The notes below the pieces were generated by a model. It saw only the letters and a program-made list of their open reading frames with translations, did no database searches and was not told where the DNA came from. Of a stretch of DNA of 36,707 bases, positions 1-9,250 are shown piece by piece. Source of the stretch: CAZMRW01 sp964568805 (GTDB lineage Bacteria > Pseudomonadota > Gammaproteobacteria > Methylococcales > Methylomonadaceae); contig CAZMRW010000036.1 in NCBI GenBank assembly GCA_964568805.1, forward strand, positions 1 to 36,707, given 5' to 3'. A program made the position numbers and the translations under genes. Positions within the stretch are counted from its first letter, which is position 1. Each line of letters starts with the position of its first letter.

Positions 1-111
1 CTTTATTAACTTACACCGCTTGCCGGTCGATAATTTTGCAAGTGGCTCTATAGTCAAAACAAAAAGTGGGCAATCCCATGCTTTTCTCTGAGCAAGCTCA
101 ATCCAGCCATT

Positions 112-873
112 CTATTGGCCAAGATGGGAAAGCGTATAGCGTATCGGAGCACTGGAGACCCTGATCAGTCCTTCAAATGGCTGATCCATTTCCAGGATCA
201 GAAAGATTGAGCCTGAAACCGACAGGGCACAGAAAAACAGGACGGTTATGACGGTTGGATTGCGTGGGGCGACTAAGCCGAAACTCACGAAGATAATGAC
301 AAGCCAGAATACCACCACCACGAGAAACGGCATTGAAACCGATCTGCCTTGGCTTCCTATTAACAGCCAGCGCGTCTCTGAGATGTCGCTGCCGATCTGC
401 AGCGCCTGAGATTGAAACCATCGTTGCGCATCGTTCTTCGGAGAAAGTTGCAGTATCCGTCTCGTGATGTCATGGATTGCGATCATCGCCTCAGGCGTAT
501 CCAATTTTACTACACGAAAATGATTTTCCGGCCAGATCGCGTTAACTCTTCTGGTGACAACTCGTCGGAGCAGTTCTCGGATCTCCTTTGTTTCTGGTCC
601 GTAATTGGTCAGCACATGATCAAATAGCAGAATTTTGGCTGCACTGTGTTTGATGGCCTGGTCCTGCGTGTCAAATGAACCTTTTGCCGTGGCGATCATC
701 AGCCCGAGAACAAGGGCTGTCATCGTCGCAACCAGTCCCATCCCCAGCTTTATGACATCCTTAGAGCTTTCTCTGAGATGGTGTGCGGGTAACCGGATAC
801 GAAGGTACATTCCCAGCAGGGCGCCGCTAAAAACGCACATTAACACGATCAAAGCAATTTCAGCCGGAGTCAC
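112..873 (-). CDS. DUF4239 family membrane protein
   Basis: 253 aa integral membrane protein of unknown function. The N-terminus (residues about 5-25) is hydrophobic. It is followed by the block SSKDVIKLGMGLVATMTALV and a second hydrophobic stretch, then LMIATAKGSFDTQ, which I recognise as the hallmark of the DUF4239 (bestrophin-like) family. A charged cytoplasmic or periplasmic middle part (about 70-175) precedes two more membrane segments near 180-205 and 208-228. The length fits the family. It stands alone on the minus strand, with no close partner. The family has no established reaction; a channel-like role is only a guess from its distant likeness to bestrophins. Confidence 0.85.
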   Translation of the reverse strand: MTPAEIALIVLMCVFSGALLGMYLRIRLPAHHLRESSKDVIKLGMGLVATMTALVLGLMIATAKGSFDTQDQAIKHSAAKILLFDHVLTNYGPETKEIRELLRRVVTRRVNAIWPENHFRVVKLDTPEAMIAIHDITRRILQLSPKNDAQRWFQSQALQIGSDISETRWLLIGSQGRSVSMPFLVVVVFWLVIIFVSFGLVAPRNPTVITVLFFCALSVSGSIFLILEMDQPFEGLIRVSSAPIRYTLSHLGQ

Positions 874-1081
874 AAGTCGTCTTGTCCTATATAAGTGGGG
901 TTTTCTTCGGATACGACGGCATCCCGTTTGGGAGCACAGTCAGTCTGCCTTGTCGCTGCACAATGTAATATTAATAACATCGCTTGTACAATGGTTAGTT
1001 CAACCCTTGTGCTTATTAATCGTTTAAACTATCCAACTGATGAGATTAAAGGGATAAGATAAGCCGAGCAAATAAACAAAA

Positions 1082-1594
1082 TTATAGGCTTTTAGGTTGT
1101 TGACGGGTTGCCTGTCCCGTGTTGCCGGACAATTTGCCTTGCAGCTTTTCGATCAATGCATCGATGAATCCTGACTGTCCTTTTTGAATCCTGATCCTGG
1201 CTTCCGGGATATCAAACCATTGCCCCCGGTTAATTTCAGGGAATTCCCGGATACGGCCTGAATGCTTCGGCCATTCCAGGGTAAAGATATTGCTGACAAT
1301 TTTTGACGCATCCACATCCTGTTCGACGGCCCAGGCGTGAATCACTTTGCCGCTGGGCTGCTTCAGCGATCCCAGTGCGATCAATTCTCCCCACGCGTCG
1401 AAGCCCGTCTCCTCCCTGAATTCCCGCCTGGCGGCTGCCAGCGGCTCTTCGTTACTGTCAAACAATCCCTTGGGGATCGACCAGGCTCCGGCATCCTTCC
1501 CGGCCCAAAAAGGCCCGCCGGGATGCACAAGCATCACGCATAGATCGTCATCGACATACTTAAACAACAGGATTCCGGCGCTGTGAGAAGACAT
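1082..1594 (-). CDS. Nudix hydrolase
   Basis: 170 aa cytoplasmic protein with a complete Nudix box. G43, E49, R57-E58, E61-E62 and G64 follow the GX5EX7REUXEEXGU pattern exactly. The family hydrolyses nucleoside diphosphates linked to another group, using Mg2+ held by the box glutamates. The opening (SAGILLFKY) and the phrase GAWSIPKG before the box resemble the subgroup often annotated as NTP pyrophosphohydrolases or diadenosine polyphosphate hydrolases, but the substrate cannot be read from sequence. The last 15 residues are polar and probably disordered. It is a single gene, divergent from the small unknown gene at 1871. Confidence 0.93.
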   Translation of the reverse strand: MSSHSAGILLFKYVDDDLCVMLVHPGGPFWAGKDAGAWSIPKGLFDSNEEPLAAARREFREETGFDAWGELIALGSLKQPSGKVIHAWAVEQDVDASKIVSNIFTLEWPKHSGRIREFPEINRGQWFDIPEARIRIQKGQSGFIDALIEKLQGKLSGNTGQATRQQPKSL

Positions 1595-1870
1595 GGCACA
1601 GGGATAAAAAGTTATAGCAATGTTTCATTTTATGGCGGCATTGTCCGAAATGAAACTGATTGTACTTCGAGTAAATACCGGCATGATAGTGCAATAAGCC
1701 ATAAAATTAACCTTATGAGTTTTCTGATAAAATCAACTTTCTTTGCCGCAACATGGGTTCGCTACAGGGCTATACACCACAATGCTGTACTGTTTTGATA
1801 ACCGAATGTGAGAACGGAATGCCGAGTTCTGAGGCATCATTTCATAAACCCTACATAGGACAATAATTCT

Positions 1871-2137
1871 ATGACTACGGATTCGTTAATAATTCATGTG
1901 GAATGCTATGCCGGTTACCGTGGAGAGGAAACGCCGCGGCGTTTTTTTATGGGCGATAAATCAATTGAAATTGAAGAAATCATCGACCGCTGGCTGGCTC
2001 CCGATTATCGCTATTTTAAAGTGCGTGGAGGAGAAAACGATATTTACATATTGCGACATGATGAATCAGCGCATCGATGGGAGTTGACACTGTTCCAAAG
2101 CGGGAAGTATGGCGGCAGTCCGTTGTCATCAACCTGA
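1871..2137 (+). CDS. Conserved hypothetical protein, 88 aa
   Basis: Small soluble protein without signal peptide or membrane segment. It contains YAGYRGEETPRRFFMGDKSI, then DRWLAPDYRYFKVRGGENDIYILRHD, a pattern of alternating charged and aromatic residues that suggests a compact beta-rich fold. I have seen similar small proteins in diverse Gram-negative genomes but know no function for them. An AGGA element lies about 10 nt before the ATG. Its 3' end overlaps a possible convergent small gene by 9 bp. Confidence 0.75.
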   Translation: MTTDSLIIHVECYAGYRGEETPRRFFMGDKSIEIEEIIDRWLAPDYRYFKVRGGENDIYILRHDESAHRWELTLFQSGKYGGSPLSST

Positions 2138-2338
2138 ATAGCCTGCCTTGTTCCCTGTCTTCGTAATGGAAGAATCCGGTTTTTGGGGGACGTGATTAAC
2201 GGGCTTGTGACCTTTGGCATTAACTGTCATTATGGGAGAAATAGCCCTGACAACTAATTCCGATATCTTGTTGTCATCATCGACGGCTATTCTGAGCCCC
2301 AGGATTGTTAAGTACGCCAAAATGATTATTTTTCTCAT
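2129..2338 (-). CDS. Possible small membrane-anchored protein, 69 aa
   Basis: The reading frame opens with a short hydrophobic stretch (residues 3-18), followed by a charged, low-complexity tail. On the minus strand a GGAG motif sits 9 nt before the ATG, a good ribosome-binding position and the main argument that it is real. It matches no family I recognise and overlaps the convergent upstream gene by 9 bp. It could equally be a chance frame. Confidence 0.3.
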   Translation of the reverse strand: MRKIIILAYLTILGLRIAVDDDNKISELVVRAISPIMTVNAKGHKPVNHVPQKPDSSITKTGNKAGYSG

Positions 2339-2965
2339 TTTTCACGACTCCATGAGTCAACATTAGTCCACTTGGCAAGGGCCTGCACGGCGGAAAAATT
2401 CGATTTTCACGTCTTGCTGCGGCATTTCGCCCAATTACATTCACAATTTGATAGTTCTGTTACCCGATAAACGACTGGATTTTTTGATCAGCGCGCGTCA
2501 CGAAGCGGCGCCTGGTTAAACCAGCGGCATTATCGCTCACTGGCAGGCAATATAGGAGTGGTTATGCCTATCTACATCAGATAAAAACGGCCATTTACCG
2601 TTCATATTACTCTAACGACGCTGTTTAGTATCACGTTTTTTTTCAATATAACATAAAACCGGGCCGACGCAATCTGCTTTGGTTCAAATCAGTGAGTAAT
2701 TCAGGTGCAGGAAGCGCCATCTGCCACGACCATGCAAGCTACCAAGCAAAAATACAAGCTTCCATTATGACAACATAGATGCACTAAAAGAGCTTTTGCA
2801 GGCCTATGGGCTAAACGAGAACGGTAGCTTCAACTTACGCACTATTGGACGGATAATGCCATTCGAGGCTATACTCGATTTCTACGAGAACATGCCTGTA
2901 ATGTTTACTAATCATCCAGACCGCTTAACCGTGGGACTTAACAAATAATAAAGCAAGAGGAAACA
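2339..2965. other. 627-bp stretch without an intact gene
   Basis: No complete gene is visible. The left half is AT-rich with no clear promoter or terminator. The right third carries a protein-like open frame without a start codon, listed separately as a probable gene remnant. AAGAGGAAAC at the far right end is the ribosome-binding site of the next gene. Confidence 0.6.
2700..2948 (+). pseudogene. Probable C-terminal gene remnant
   Basis: An open frame runs from just after a stop at 2697 to the TAA at 2946-2948. Its only in-frame ATG is near the end (2856), so it has no credible start. The last 60 codons read like real protein: DALKELLQAYGLNENGS, then RTIGRIMPFEAILDFYEN, then NHPDRLTVGL. I do not recognise the family. 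The best explanation is the 3' end of a gene whose front part was lost. Confidence 0.4.
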
Positions 2966-3391
2966 ATGAAAACAGCCAGATTACGCGCAATGATGTTGAT
3001 TGTTTGCGTTTCGATAATTCAATCGGTCTATGCGACTGAGCATCACAGCGGACACGGCGGTGCCATGGGTGGGGGCGGCGGCGGTCGCAGCACTTGCCAA
3101 AAAGCGCGTCTGGACCGTTTTTTACCGGCGCCTTTGGCGACCGTTTTGCCGGGATCGGCCTTTTCTTTTTATGCCTTTAATATCGATAATCCGGAGCAAA
3201 TCTCGGTTACCGTAAAAAAAATACCGGTTGAAGTGACCACTGAGTACCGGGAGCCGTTTTATGTGGTAAAAGGAAAACTGCCCGAATCGCTAAACAATAC
3301 CGCGGCCCGAATCGATATCAAGGTCAGCGCCAAATTACCCCATTGCGAAGCAGAAAAGGGCTGGCTGATAAAAATATCCGATAAAATATGA
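2966..3391 (+). CDS. Secreted protein with His/Gly-rich N-terminus, function unknown
   Basis: 141 aa. A classical signal peptide (charged MKTARLR, hydrophobic core to about residue 20) likely ends at VYA-TEH near residue 24, so the mature protein is periplasmic or secreted. The mature N-terminus is rich in His and Gly (HHSGHGG, then six glycines) and could bind metal, but that is inference. Two cysteines flank a beta-rich domain and may form a disulfide. AAGAGGAAAC before the ATG is a strong ribosome-binding site. I do not recognise the family. Confidence 0.8.
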   Translation: MKTARLRAMMLIVCVSIIQSVYATEHHSGHGGAMGGGGGGRSTCQKARLDRFLPAPLATVLPGSAFSFYAFNIDNPEQISVTVKKIPVEVTTEYREPFYVVKGKLPESLNNTAARIDIKVSAKLPHCEAEKGWLIKISDKI

Positions 3392-3699
3392 TCTCCGGTT
3401 GAGCCTTTGCGAATAGCGGTTTCTGCATTGCGTGAAATCCTTCCGGATCAGGGCCTTTAAACCGAACGGTAGCGGACGATGGAGGATAGGGATGGTTATG
3501 GATCAGATTTCAGGGTTTAAGTCATGAAATCCGGTGGAGAGGAGTAAAGCGGCGTATTGGCGGAAAGCTGCGGCGTTTACGAGTTGATTACCGGACATTC
3601 CGGGACGTATCCTTTCAAAGCCGATTCTATTGCATTCAGTCCGGACGAGCGCGGAGCTTCGGATCGTTGCCATTGGCCAGTTAGTCGTTGAAATTCACT
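3392..3699. other. 308-bp gap before the DUF155 gene
   Basis: No gene, clear promoter or terminator is seen. The frame of the downstream gene extends back to a TTG at 3688, but nothing upstream looks like coding sequence. Confidence 0.5.
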
Positions 3700-4509
3700 A
3701 TGAACGAAAATAAAGCGTTTAAACACTGTGTCGCTTACTGTCTTGCGCAGCGGATCGATATCAGCGCACTGGCAAAACAATTGTCGGACTCGACGTTGAT
3801 CAGGATCATTAAAGGTGCATTGATGATCGAGGATGATGAGTCATGGTCGGTCATCATGGCTTACGGCGCCGTCGTTCATTGGAATGTCAGTAAACTCGAT
3901 CAGGAGAAATTACATCAATTAGTGCTGGTGCATGCCGAGAATGCTCTGGTTACCGTGGAGGAGGATAATTTTACCTTTGCTCTCGATTGCCCGACGACCC
4001 GCATTATCGAAGATCACATTGAAATCGAATCGGCCGATTCTATCTTGCTGTTTTCGTTGTCGCAAGGCATGGCGCAGTCGATAAAACTGGCTTCTTTCGA
4101 AACCAATGCGATAACAACCATCAACAATACCAGCTATATTCCCCAATCGTTGGCCGAAAAAGGCAAAATCAGCTTGAATCGCCATGAGATTGCGAAAATC
4201 CGCGGCCAGCTGTTTTTAACCAAAAGCGATATCATCCTGAATTATGATTTACTGGATACGCCCGACTTTTTTTGGGAATATCCCGAATACGAGGAGTATT
4301 ACAAAATTGCAGCCAAGTATCTGGAAATATCTCCGCGTACCGAGGTTCTGTCGAAGAAACTGGAAACGATACACGAATTATTTGAAATGTTGGCTGATGA
4401 ACAAAAACACCGGCATTCATCGAGACTGGAATGGATCATTATCTGGCTGATCGCTTTTGAAATCGGCATGACGATATTCGACAAAATAATTAAAGAAATC
4501 TCGGGTTAA
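3700..4509 (+). CDS. RMD1/DUF155 family protein
   Basis: 269 aa from the ATG at 3700 (a TTG at 3688 is a weaker alternative; neither has a good Shine-Dalgarno). The order is a beta-rich N-terminal part (AYGAVVHWNVS, near 55-65), a helical middle, and a C-terminal transmembrane helix (WIIIWLIAFEIGMTIF, near 246-261). This is typical of the DUF155/RMD1 (YagE) family, whose mitochondrial members RMND1 and Rmd1 are inner-membrane proteins. The bacterial function is unknown. Members are usually tail-anchored with the bulk in the cytoplasm. It ends 13 bp before rlmJ, so the two are probably co-transcribed. Confidence 0.85.
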   Translation: MNENKAFKHCVAYCLAQRIDISALAKQLSDSTLIRIIKGALMIEDDESWSVIMAYGAVVHWNVSKLDQEKLHQLVLVHAENALVTVEEDNFTFALDCPTTRIIEDHIEIESADSILLFSLSQGMAQSIKLASFETNAITTINNTSYIPQSLAEKGKISLNRHEIAKIRGQLFLTKSDIILNYDLLDTPDFFWEYPEYEEYYKIAAKYLEISPRTEVLSKKLETIHELFEMLADEQKHRHSSRLEWIIIWLIAFEIGMTIFDKIIKEISG

Positions 4510-4522
4510 ATACGATTGCACT

Positions 4523-5365
4523 ATGCTGAGTTACCGACATGAGTTTCATGCTGGAAATTTTGCCGATGTCCTCAAACATCTGGTATTGATTCAAATGCTG
4601 GAACATCTGAAAAAGAAAGATAAACCCTTCTGTTATATCGATACCCATGCCGGCCCGGGTATCTACGATCTGCGCGGCGATTATGCACTCAAAAACCGGG
4701 AATTCGATGACGGCATCGGCAAGCTATGGACGCGCGACGATTTACCGGATCGTGTCGCCGATTATGTTAACGCGGTAAAACAGTTTAATCACTCAAGGCA
4801 ATTAAATCGCTATCCCGGTTCGCCCTCTTTCGCCAAACAACTCATGCGAAGCAAGGACCGATTATGTCTATTCGAGCTGCATAGCACGGAAATACGGTAT
4901 TTAAATGCGTTATTCGGCAAGGACAAACGTATCAAAGTCCAGCATGCCGATGGCTTGTCTGACAGTCCTGGCTTATTGCCGCCCTCGGAACATCGCGCCC
5001 TGGTGCTGATAGATCCTTCCTATGAAATCAAAAACGAATACCGCCTGGTGACGGACGCACTGGCGAAAATGCACAGGCGTTTCGCTACCGGCACCTATGC
5101 GCTCTGGTATCCGGTCATTGATCGCAGCCGTAACCAACGACTGGAGCATGCCATTCAGACCAGCGGCATTAACAACGTGCAGTTATTCGAGTTGGGCATA
5201 GAGGCCGATAACCGTGCTCATGGCATGACGGCAAGCGGGATGATCGTTATCAATCCGCCGTGGACGCTAGCCTCCGACATGGAGCAAATCCTGCCCTGGC
5301 TTGCGCGTGTTTTAGGTAAGGCGGGTGCAGGAACTTACCGTGTGCAAACCCTGGTGAGTGAATAA
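4523..5365 (+). CDS. rlmJ: 23S rRNA (adenine2030-N6)-methyltransferase RlmJ
   Basis: 280 aa, about the length of the E. coli enzyme. It opens with MLSYRHEFHAGNFADVLKH, a signature of RlmJ (formerly YhiR). The SAM-binding loop is YIDTHAGPGIYDL (38-50). The catalytic motif IV is DPSY at 164-167 in place of the more common DPPY; proline to serine there is a tolerated variation in N6-adenine methyltransferases. The enzyme methylates A2030 of 23S rRNA on free RNA before ribosome assembly. It is monocistronic or follows the DUF155 gene. Confidence 0.96.
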   Translation: MLSYRHEFHAGNFADVLKHLVLIQMLEHLKKKDKPFCYIDTHAGPGIYDLRGDYALKNREFDDGIGKLWTRDDLPDRVADYVNAVKQFNHSRQLNRYPGSPSFAKQLMRSKDRLCLFELHSTEIRYLNALFGKDKRIKVQHADGLSDSPGLLPPSEHRALVLIDPSYEIKNEYRLVTDALAKMHRRFATGTYALWYPVIDRSRNQRLEHAIQTSGINNVQLFELGIEADNRAHGMTASGMIVINPPWTLASDMEQILPWLARVLGKAGAGTYRVQTLVSE

Positions 5366-5617
5366 TACCGGGAAATCCGCAGGGTCGCCTATCATTTTGA
5401 TTTAACTGGAAAGCGATTGTGGGCCCAGGCTCCTATCGCTTCACAGGCATCGCTAGAAACCCGTTCGCTGACTTTAACCGAACCGGAATCATCTCGATGA
5501 AGCATGCACAAATCTAAGATATTTGCGGAATGCAGGGCTCTTTTCAAATATAATGGAGTAAATTAGTCATGAATTAGTCTTCTTATCAACCTTCAGCATC
5601 TGTTGTTATCTCTAGAA

Positions 5618-7327
5618 ATGAATCCAGAAGCGTTTTTATCTGTTAACGTAGTCCCAATTTCTTTTGGCATTATTGTGCTCCAATTCATACAAAAACGGCT
5701 TGTGCAAACCGGAATCCTGCCGGATCCACGGTTTCCAGGCAATCGCCATGGCCAATCGTTTTTCCTGCCGGCTCTGAAATTCCTGAGTGGACTGCTTTCT
5801 AAATGGCAGGTATTTAAATATCTAGGCATCCTCCCGGTCCTGTTGATCCCCTCGATGGCGCAAGCAGCCGAGGCAGCGGCCAGCGTTAATTTGCACCAGC
5901 CGCTGGATTTAACGCATCATTGGGCGGGCTATCTGATCCTGCTTTTGTTTGCCGCCGCTTATATTCTCGCTATGCTCGAAGAAGCGACCGAATTGCGTAA
6001 ATCAAAACCGATGGTGTTTGCAGCCAGCCTGATCTGGGTGATCATTGCCATCATATACGTCAATGAAGGAATGACCGAGCAGGCGGGTGTTGCCTTCCGG
6101 ACTTCGTTGGAAGCCTATGCCGAACTGTTTCTGTTCATCATGGTATCGATGACCTATCTGAATGCGATGGAAGATAGAGCCGTCTTTGAACGACTGCGGG
6201 TGTGGTTAGTCAACAAAGGCTTCAGCTATCGCAAGTTATTCTGGATCACGGGCTTTCTGTCGTTCTGGATTTCATCGGTGTGCAACAATTTAACCACGGC
6301 CCTGTTGATGGGATCGGTCATCGTGGCGATGGGCAAGAACAATCAGCGCTTTGTGGCCTTATCTTGCATCAATGTCGTGGTCGCCGCTAATGCCGGCGGC
6401 TCATTCAGTCCTTTCGGCGATATTACCACGCTGCTGGTGTGGCAGAATGGCGCGGTGCCCTTCGGCGATTTCTTTTCCCTGTTGATCCCGGCCATCGTAA
6501 ATTTCGTCGTGCCCGCCGCTATTATGTATTTCTGGATTCCGGTGGCGTGTCCGGTGCCTATGGAGGAATCGCAACCGATGAAACGGGGCGGTTTTGTCAT
6601 TATCTTTTTGTTCATATTGACGATCATTACATCGGCCTGTTTCGAAAATTTCCTGAGTCTGCCGCCAGCCGCAGGCATGATGATGGGCCTGACCTATCTC
6701 AAGTTTTACAGTTATTATCTCCAAAAAACACCTGCTCCATTGCAAGCAATGGAGCAGGAGATCGATGAGGCTATCAGGACTTTGACTGTAGTCAAGGAAG
6801 GGTATACCGATTATTTCGGTCCGATGAAACTGATGAACAAACTGGATGCGCTAGAACACGAACGAGAAGAGCAACTTGACATGCCGTTCGATATTTTCAG
6901 CAAAATCGCCAATCTGGAATGGGATACCCTGCTGTTTTTTTACGGCGTAATGGTAGGCGTTGGCGGATTGAGTTTTATCGGTTATATGGGCGTGACATCA
7001 GAATTTCTGTATGGCGGGATGAATCCTACCATTGCCAACATAATGATCGGTTTCGCCTCGGCCTTCATTGATAACGGTACCATCATGTTGGCGGTGCTGA
7101 CGATGGATCCCGAAATTTCCCAGGGACAATGGCTATTGGTGACCTTGACCGCGGGAGTGGGCGGCAGTATGTTGGCGGTCGGTTCCGCCGCGGGCGTCGG
7201 TTTGATGGGGCAGACCAGGGGCGTTTATACCTTTACGACCCACCTGAAGTGGACCCCGGCGATCATGCTGGGCTATTTTGCCAGCATCGCTGTTCATTTT
7301 CTTATCAATGGCCGCTATTTCAGCTAG
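5618..7327 (+). CDS. nhaD: Na+/H+ antiporter NhaD
   Basis: Polytopic inner-membrane antiporter of the NhaD/ArsB group that exchanges Na+ (or Li+) for protons. Recognised from NNLTTALLMGSVIVAMGKNN, NAGGSFSPFGDITTLLVW and the late block FIDNGTIMLAVL. The core from about 5855 on gives some 490 aa, the usual length. The N-terminus is uncertain: residues before about 70 from the ATG at 5618 look like translated non-coding sequence, while KYLGILPVLLIPSMAQA looks like a signal peptide ending just before AEAAAS. A well-placed GGAG precedes an ATG at 5569, but that frame stops after two codons. The annotated start is therefore a placeholder. Confidence 0.9.
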   Translation: MNPEAFLSVNVVPISFGIIVLQFIQKRLVQTGILPDPRFPGNRHGQSFFLPALKFLSGLLSKWQVFKYLGILPVLLIPSMAQAAEAAASVNLHQPLDLTHHWAGYLILLLFAAAYILAMLEEATELRKSKPMVFAASLIWVIIAIIYVNEGMTEQAGVAFRTSLEAYAELFLFIMVSMTYLNAMEDRAVFERLRVWLVNKGFSYRKLFWITGFLSFWISSVCNNLTTALLMGSVIVAMGKNNQRFVALSCINVVVAANAGGSFSPFGDITTLLVWQNGAVPFGDFFSLLIPAIVNFVVPAAIMYFWIPVACPVPMEESQPMKRGGFVIIFLFILTIITSACFENFLSLPPAAGMMMGLTYLKFYSYYLQKTPAPLQAMEQEIDEAIRTLTVVKEGYTDYFGPMKLMNKLDALEHEREEQLDMPFDIFSKIANLEWDTLLFFYGVMVGVGGLSFIGYMGVTSEFLYGGMNPTIANIMIGFASAFIDNGTIMLAVLTMDPEISQGQWLLVTLTAGVGGSMLAVGSAAGVGLMGQTRGVYTFTTHLKWTPAIMLGYFASIAVHFLINGRYFS

Positions 7328-7345
7328 GTAATCGGACAAATTGCC

Positions 7346-7403
7346 GCAGTGCATGGATGCACTGCATGAATAAAATCCGCCCCGTCAGAAAATCATCTGA
7401 CGG
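7346..7403. terminator. Pair of hairpins between convergent nhaD and tatA
   Basis: Two perfect stem-loops lie between the convergent genes: GCAGTGCAT with ATGCACTGC (7346-7365, loop GG) and CCGTCAGA with TCTGACGG (7382-7403, loop AAATCA). Neither is followed by a T run, so they are structure-rich transcript ends rather than textbook intrinsic terminators. Confidence 0.5.
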
Positions 7404-7457
7404 TCAAAGGGAATGCCTGACTGACAGTTTAAACAATAAGCAGTTGAATGTAGGAAT

Positions 7458-7670
7458 TTACTTTTTTTCGTGGTTATCGGGAGTTGTTTCGCTTTCCATC
7501 GGTTTCTCTGCTTTGTCATCGGTTTTTTCATTCTCGCCATCTTTTATGGACAGGCGAAAGTTTTTGATGGCCTCGCCCAAGTCCGAACCCACATTGCGCA
7601 AACGTTTGGTTCCAAACAGTACCAAGATGATTACTAATACAATTAGCAGTTTAGTGACGCTGATACCCAT
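7458..7670 (-). CDS. tatA: Twin-arginine translocase subunit TatA/TatE
   Basis: 70 aa with the TatA architecture: a short N-terminal membrane helix (LLIVLVIILVLF, 8-19), the FGTKRLRN hinge, an amphipathic helix (DLGEAIKNFRLSIK) and a charged acidic/lysine tail. TatA forms the protein-conducting assembly that exports folded proteins. No tatB or tatC lies beside it, so it is an orphan TatA/TatE copy that would work with a TatBC encoded elsewhere. GGAAA precedes the ATG on the minus strand. Confidence 0.92.
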   Translation of the reverse strand: MGISVTKLLIVLVIILVLFGTKRLRNVGSDLGEAIKNFRLSIKDGENEKTDDKAEKPMESETTPDNHEKK

Positions 7671-7774
7671 GTCTATTTCCGGTTAGTCAATTTAAATAAC
7701 AGTTATTTTACTTGCTTATCGAAGGCCATGCGTTTTTTTTCAACGATACCCGTTGGTTCGGCAGGGCGCACAAT

Positions 7775-7872
7775 CGGTTGTTAATATTACGGCCCGGTAG
7801 TTAATTCCAGCTGCCTTGTTTCGTCCGAAAGGGCGTAATTTCGGCAGGCTCGACCCGAACGGTTGTTAATAT
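7775..7872. repeat. 13-bp direct repeat, two copies
   Basis: CGGTTGTTAATAT occurs at 7775-7787 and again at 7860-7872, a period of 85 bp, in the gap between tatA and the AI-2E family gene. It may be a duplicated binding site upstream of tatA or a recombination footprint; no protein can be assigned. Confidence 0.5.
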
Positions 7873-7912
7873 AATCGGATCAAATCCATCATGATGCGAT
7901 AATACGGTAAGG

Positions 7913-8971
7913 TTAAGGTTGCCGTTGCTGTTTGATCCATGCCTGCCAGACCGACAGCAAAACAGCAAGAATTACCGGCCCGAGAAACAGGCCGACGGCG
8001 CCGAACGCGCTTAGACCGCCCAGTACGCCGAACATCACGACCAGAAAAGGAACCTGGCTGGAACCGCTGATAACCAGGGGGCGGATAATGTTATCCACCG
8101 TGCTGACTACCAATAAACCCCAGAGAAAAAGTCCTATCCCCGGCCAAAATTGATCCGTTAGTATCAGGCCGAGAGACAAGGGTACCCATATCAGGGTCGC
8201 TCCCATCGGCACCATGGCCAGCAAGGACGTCACCGCGCCAAACAGCACCGGTGCCTTGACTCCGGCTACGGCATACCCTAACCCGGCCAATAGCCCCTGG
8301 CCCAAAGCGGCAAGCACCAGTCCGTAAACAACTGCGCGAGTGGTTTGGCCGGCGGCTTGCAGATAAACATGCTGGTATTTGCCGAGAAAACGGACCAGTC
8401 CTTCATGCAATTGGGCGACGGCCTCGTCTCCATCGCGGAAGCAAAAAAATACGGTGACCAATATCACGCCCAGTTTAATGAGGTACTGACCGATGCCGCC
8501 GAGAAATTTGGCAAAGTCGCCTAACCACTGTTTTGCCCATTGAGCGATTTGAGCTGCCAATCCTGCTCTGTCGCTGTTCAAACGATCGATCAAATCCTGC
8601 AAATAATTGCCCAGCCAGGGAATATGGCGGATAAAATCGGGCAGCCGGTAATTCTCGTTCTCCAGGTTGCCTGCTATTGATTGATACGCGATTGCAAGTT
8701 CATTTTGCAGCAGACCGGCAAGCCAATAAATGGTGAGTGAAAATATGGCCGCGATGATCGCCGTCATCACCGCGGCGCTGGCTGTATTGTGGTTTTTGAG
8801 CCGCCGCCTCAGCAAACGATAAGGCGGCCACATGACGTAGGCGATAATCAATGCCCAGATCAAGGTCAGTGAAAACTCGCGCAACACCATGAATGCTAAA
8901 AATAGCAGACTCAATAGCAACGTTCCGGGAATAAGGTACCGTATCGGTTTGTCGTTCATAGAATGATTCAT
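7913..8971 (-). CDS. AI-2E family transporter (PerM-like)
   Basis: 352 aa polytopic inner-membrane protein. It has N-terminal helices (about 12-50 and 65-85), a soluble loop of about 100 residues, and a C-terminal bundle with GLVLAALGQGLLAGLGYAVAG and VSTVDNIIRPLVISGSSQVP, the signature of the AI-2E/PerM/YdiK permease family. Members have been linked to autoinducer export or cation/H+ exchange; the substrate here is unknown. The start is the first ATG; a second ATG four codons on is also possible. Confidence 0.93.
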   Translation of the reverse strand: MNHSMNDKPIRYLIPGTLLLSLLFLAFMVLREFSLTLIWALIIAYVMWPPYRLLRRRLKNHNTASAAVMTAIIAAIFSLTIYWLAGLLQNELAIAYQSIAGNLENENYRLPDFIRHIPWLGNYLQDLIDRLNSDRAGLAAQIAQWAKQWLGDFAKFLGGIGQYLIKLGVILVTVFFCFRDGDEAVAQLHEGLVRFLGKYQHVYLQAAGQTTRAVVYGLVLAALGQGLLAGLGYAVAGVKAPVLFGAVTSLLAMVPMGATLIWVPLSLGLILTDQFWPGIGLFLWGLLVVSTVDNIIRPLVISGSSQVPFLVVMFGVLGGLSAFGAVGLFLGPVILAVLLSVWQAWIKQQRQP

Positions 8972-9250
8972 AGCCAGGCCTATTGAAAATCGATTGTGCG
9001 TGCTAAGGCAGGAAGCATTATTCTATATCTATCAGCAATTGATTTTTTATATTTTCAAGCCGCCAATCAAATTTCGCTCGTATGCCGGAGTACCTTATTG
9101 TTCAGAAGGCAGGAATACAGGTATGAATCATTGTAAAAAAACTGCTTCGAGGAAGAACTTCATTCAACTTTATTCTCCGTATCGGAATAGCCATGAGTGT
9201 TTTCCGGTGATAACCGGAACCGGAGATGAATAAAATGTGACCTGACGTAC

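Noticed and set aside
331..425. ATTGAAACC strings resembling the CRISPR repeat end
   Set aside because: They lie inside the DUF4239 coding sequence, lack any upstream stem or GTGG, and are explained by chance.
7129..7686. Long plus-strand frame over the nhaD end and tatA
   Set aside because: It is an out-of-frame shadow of nhaD and the antisense of tatA, both of which have clear family motifs.
8994..9233. 79-codon plus-strand frame in the gap after the AI-2E gene
   Set aside because: No good ribosome-binding site and low-complexity composition typical of chance frames.
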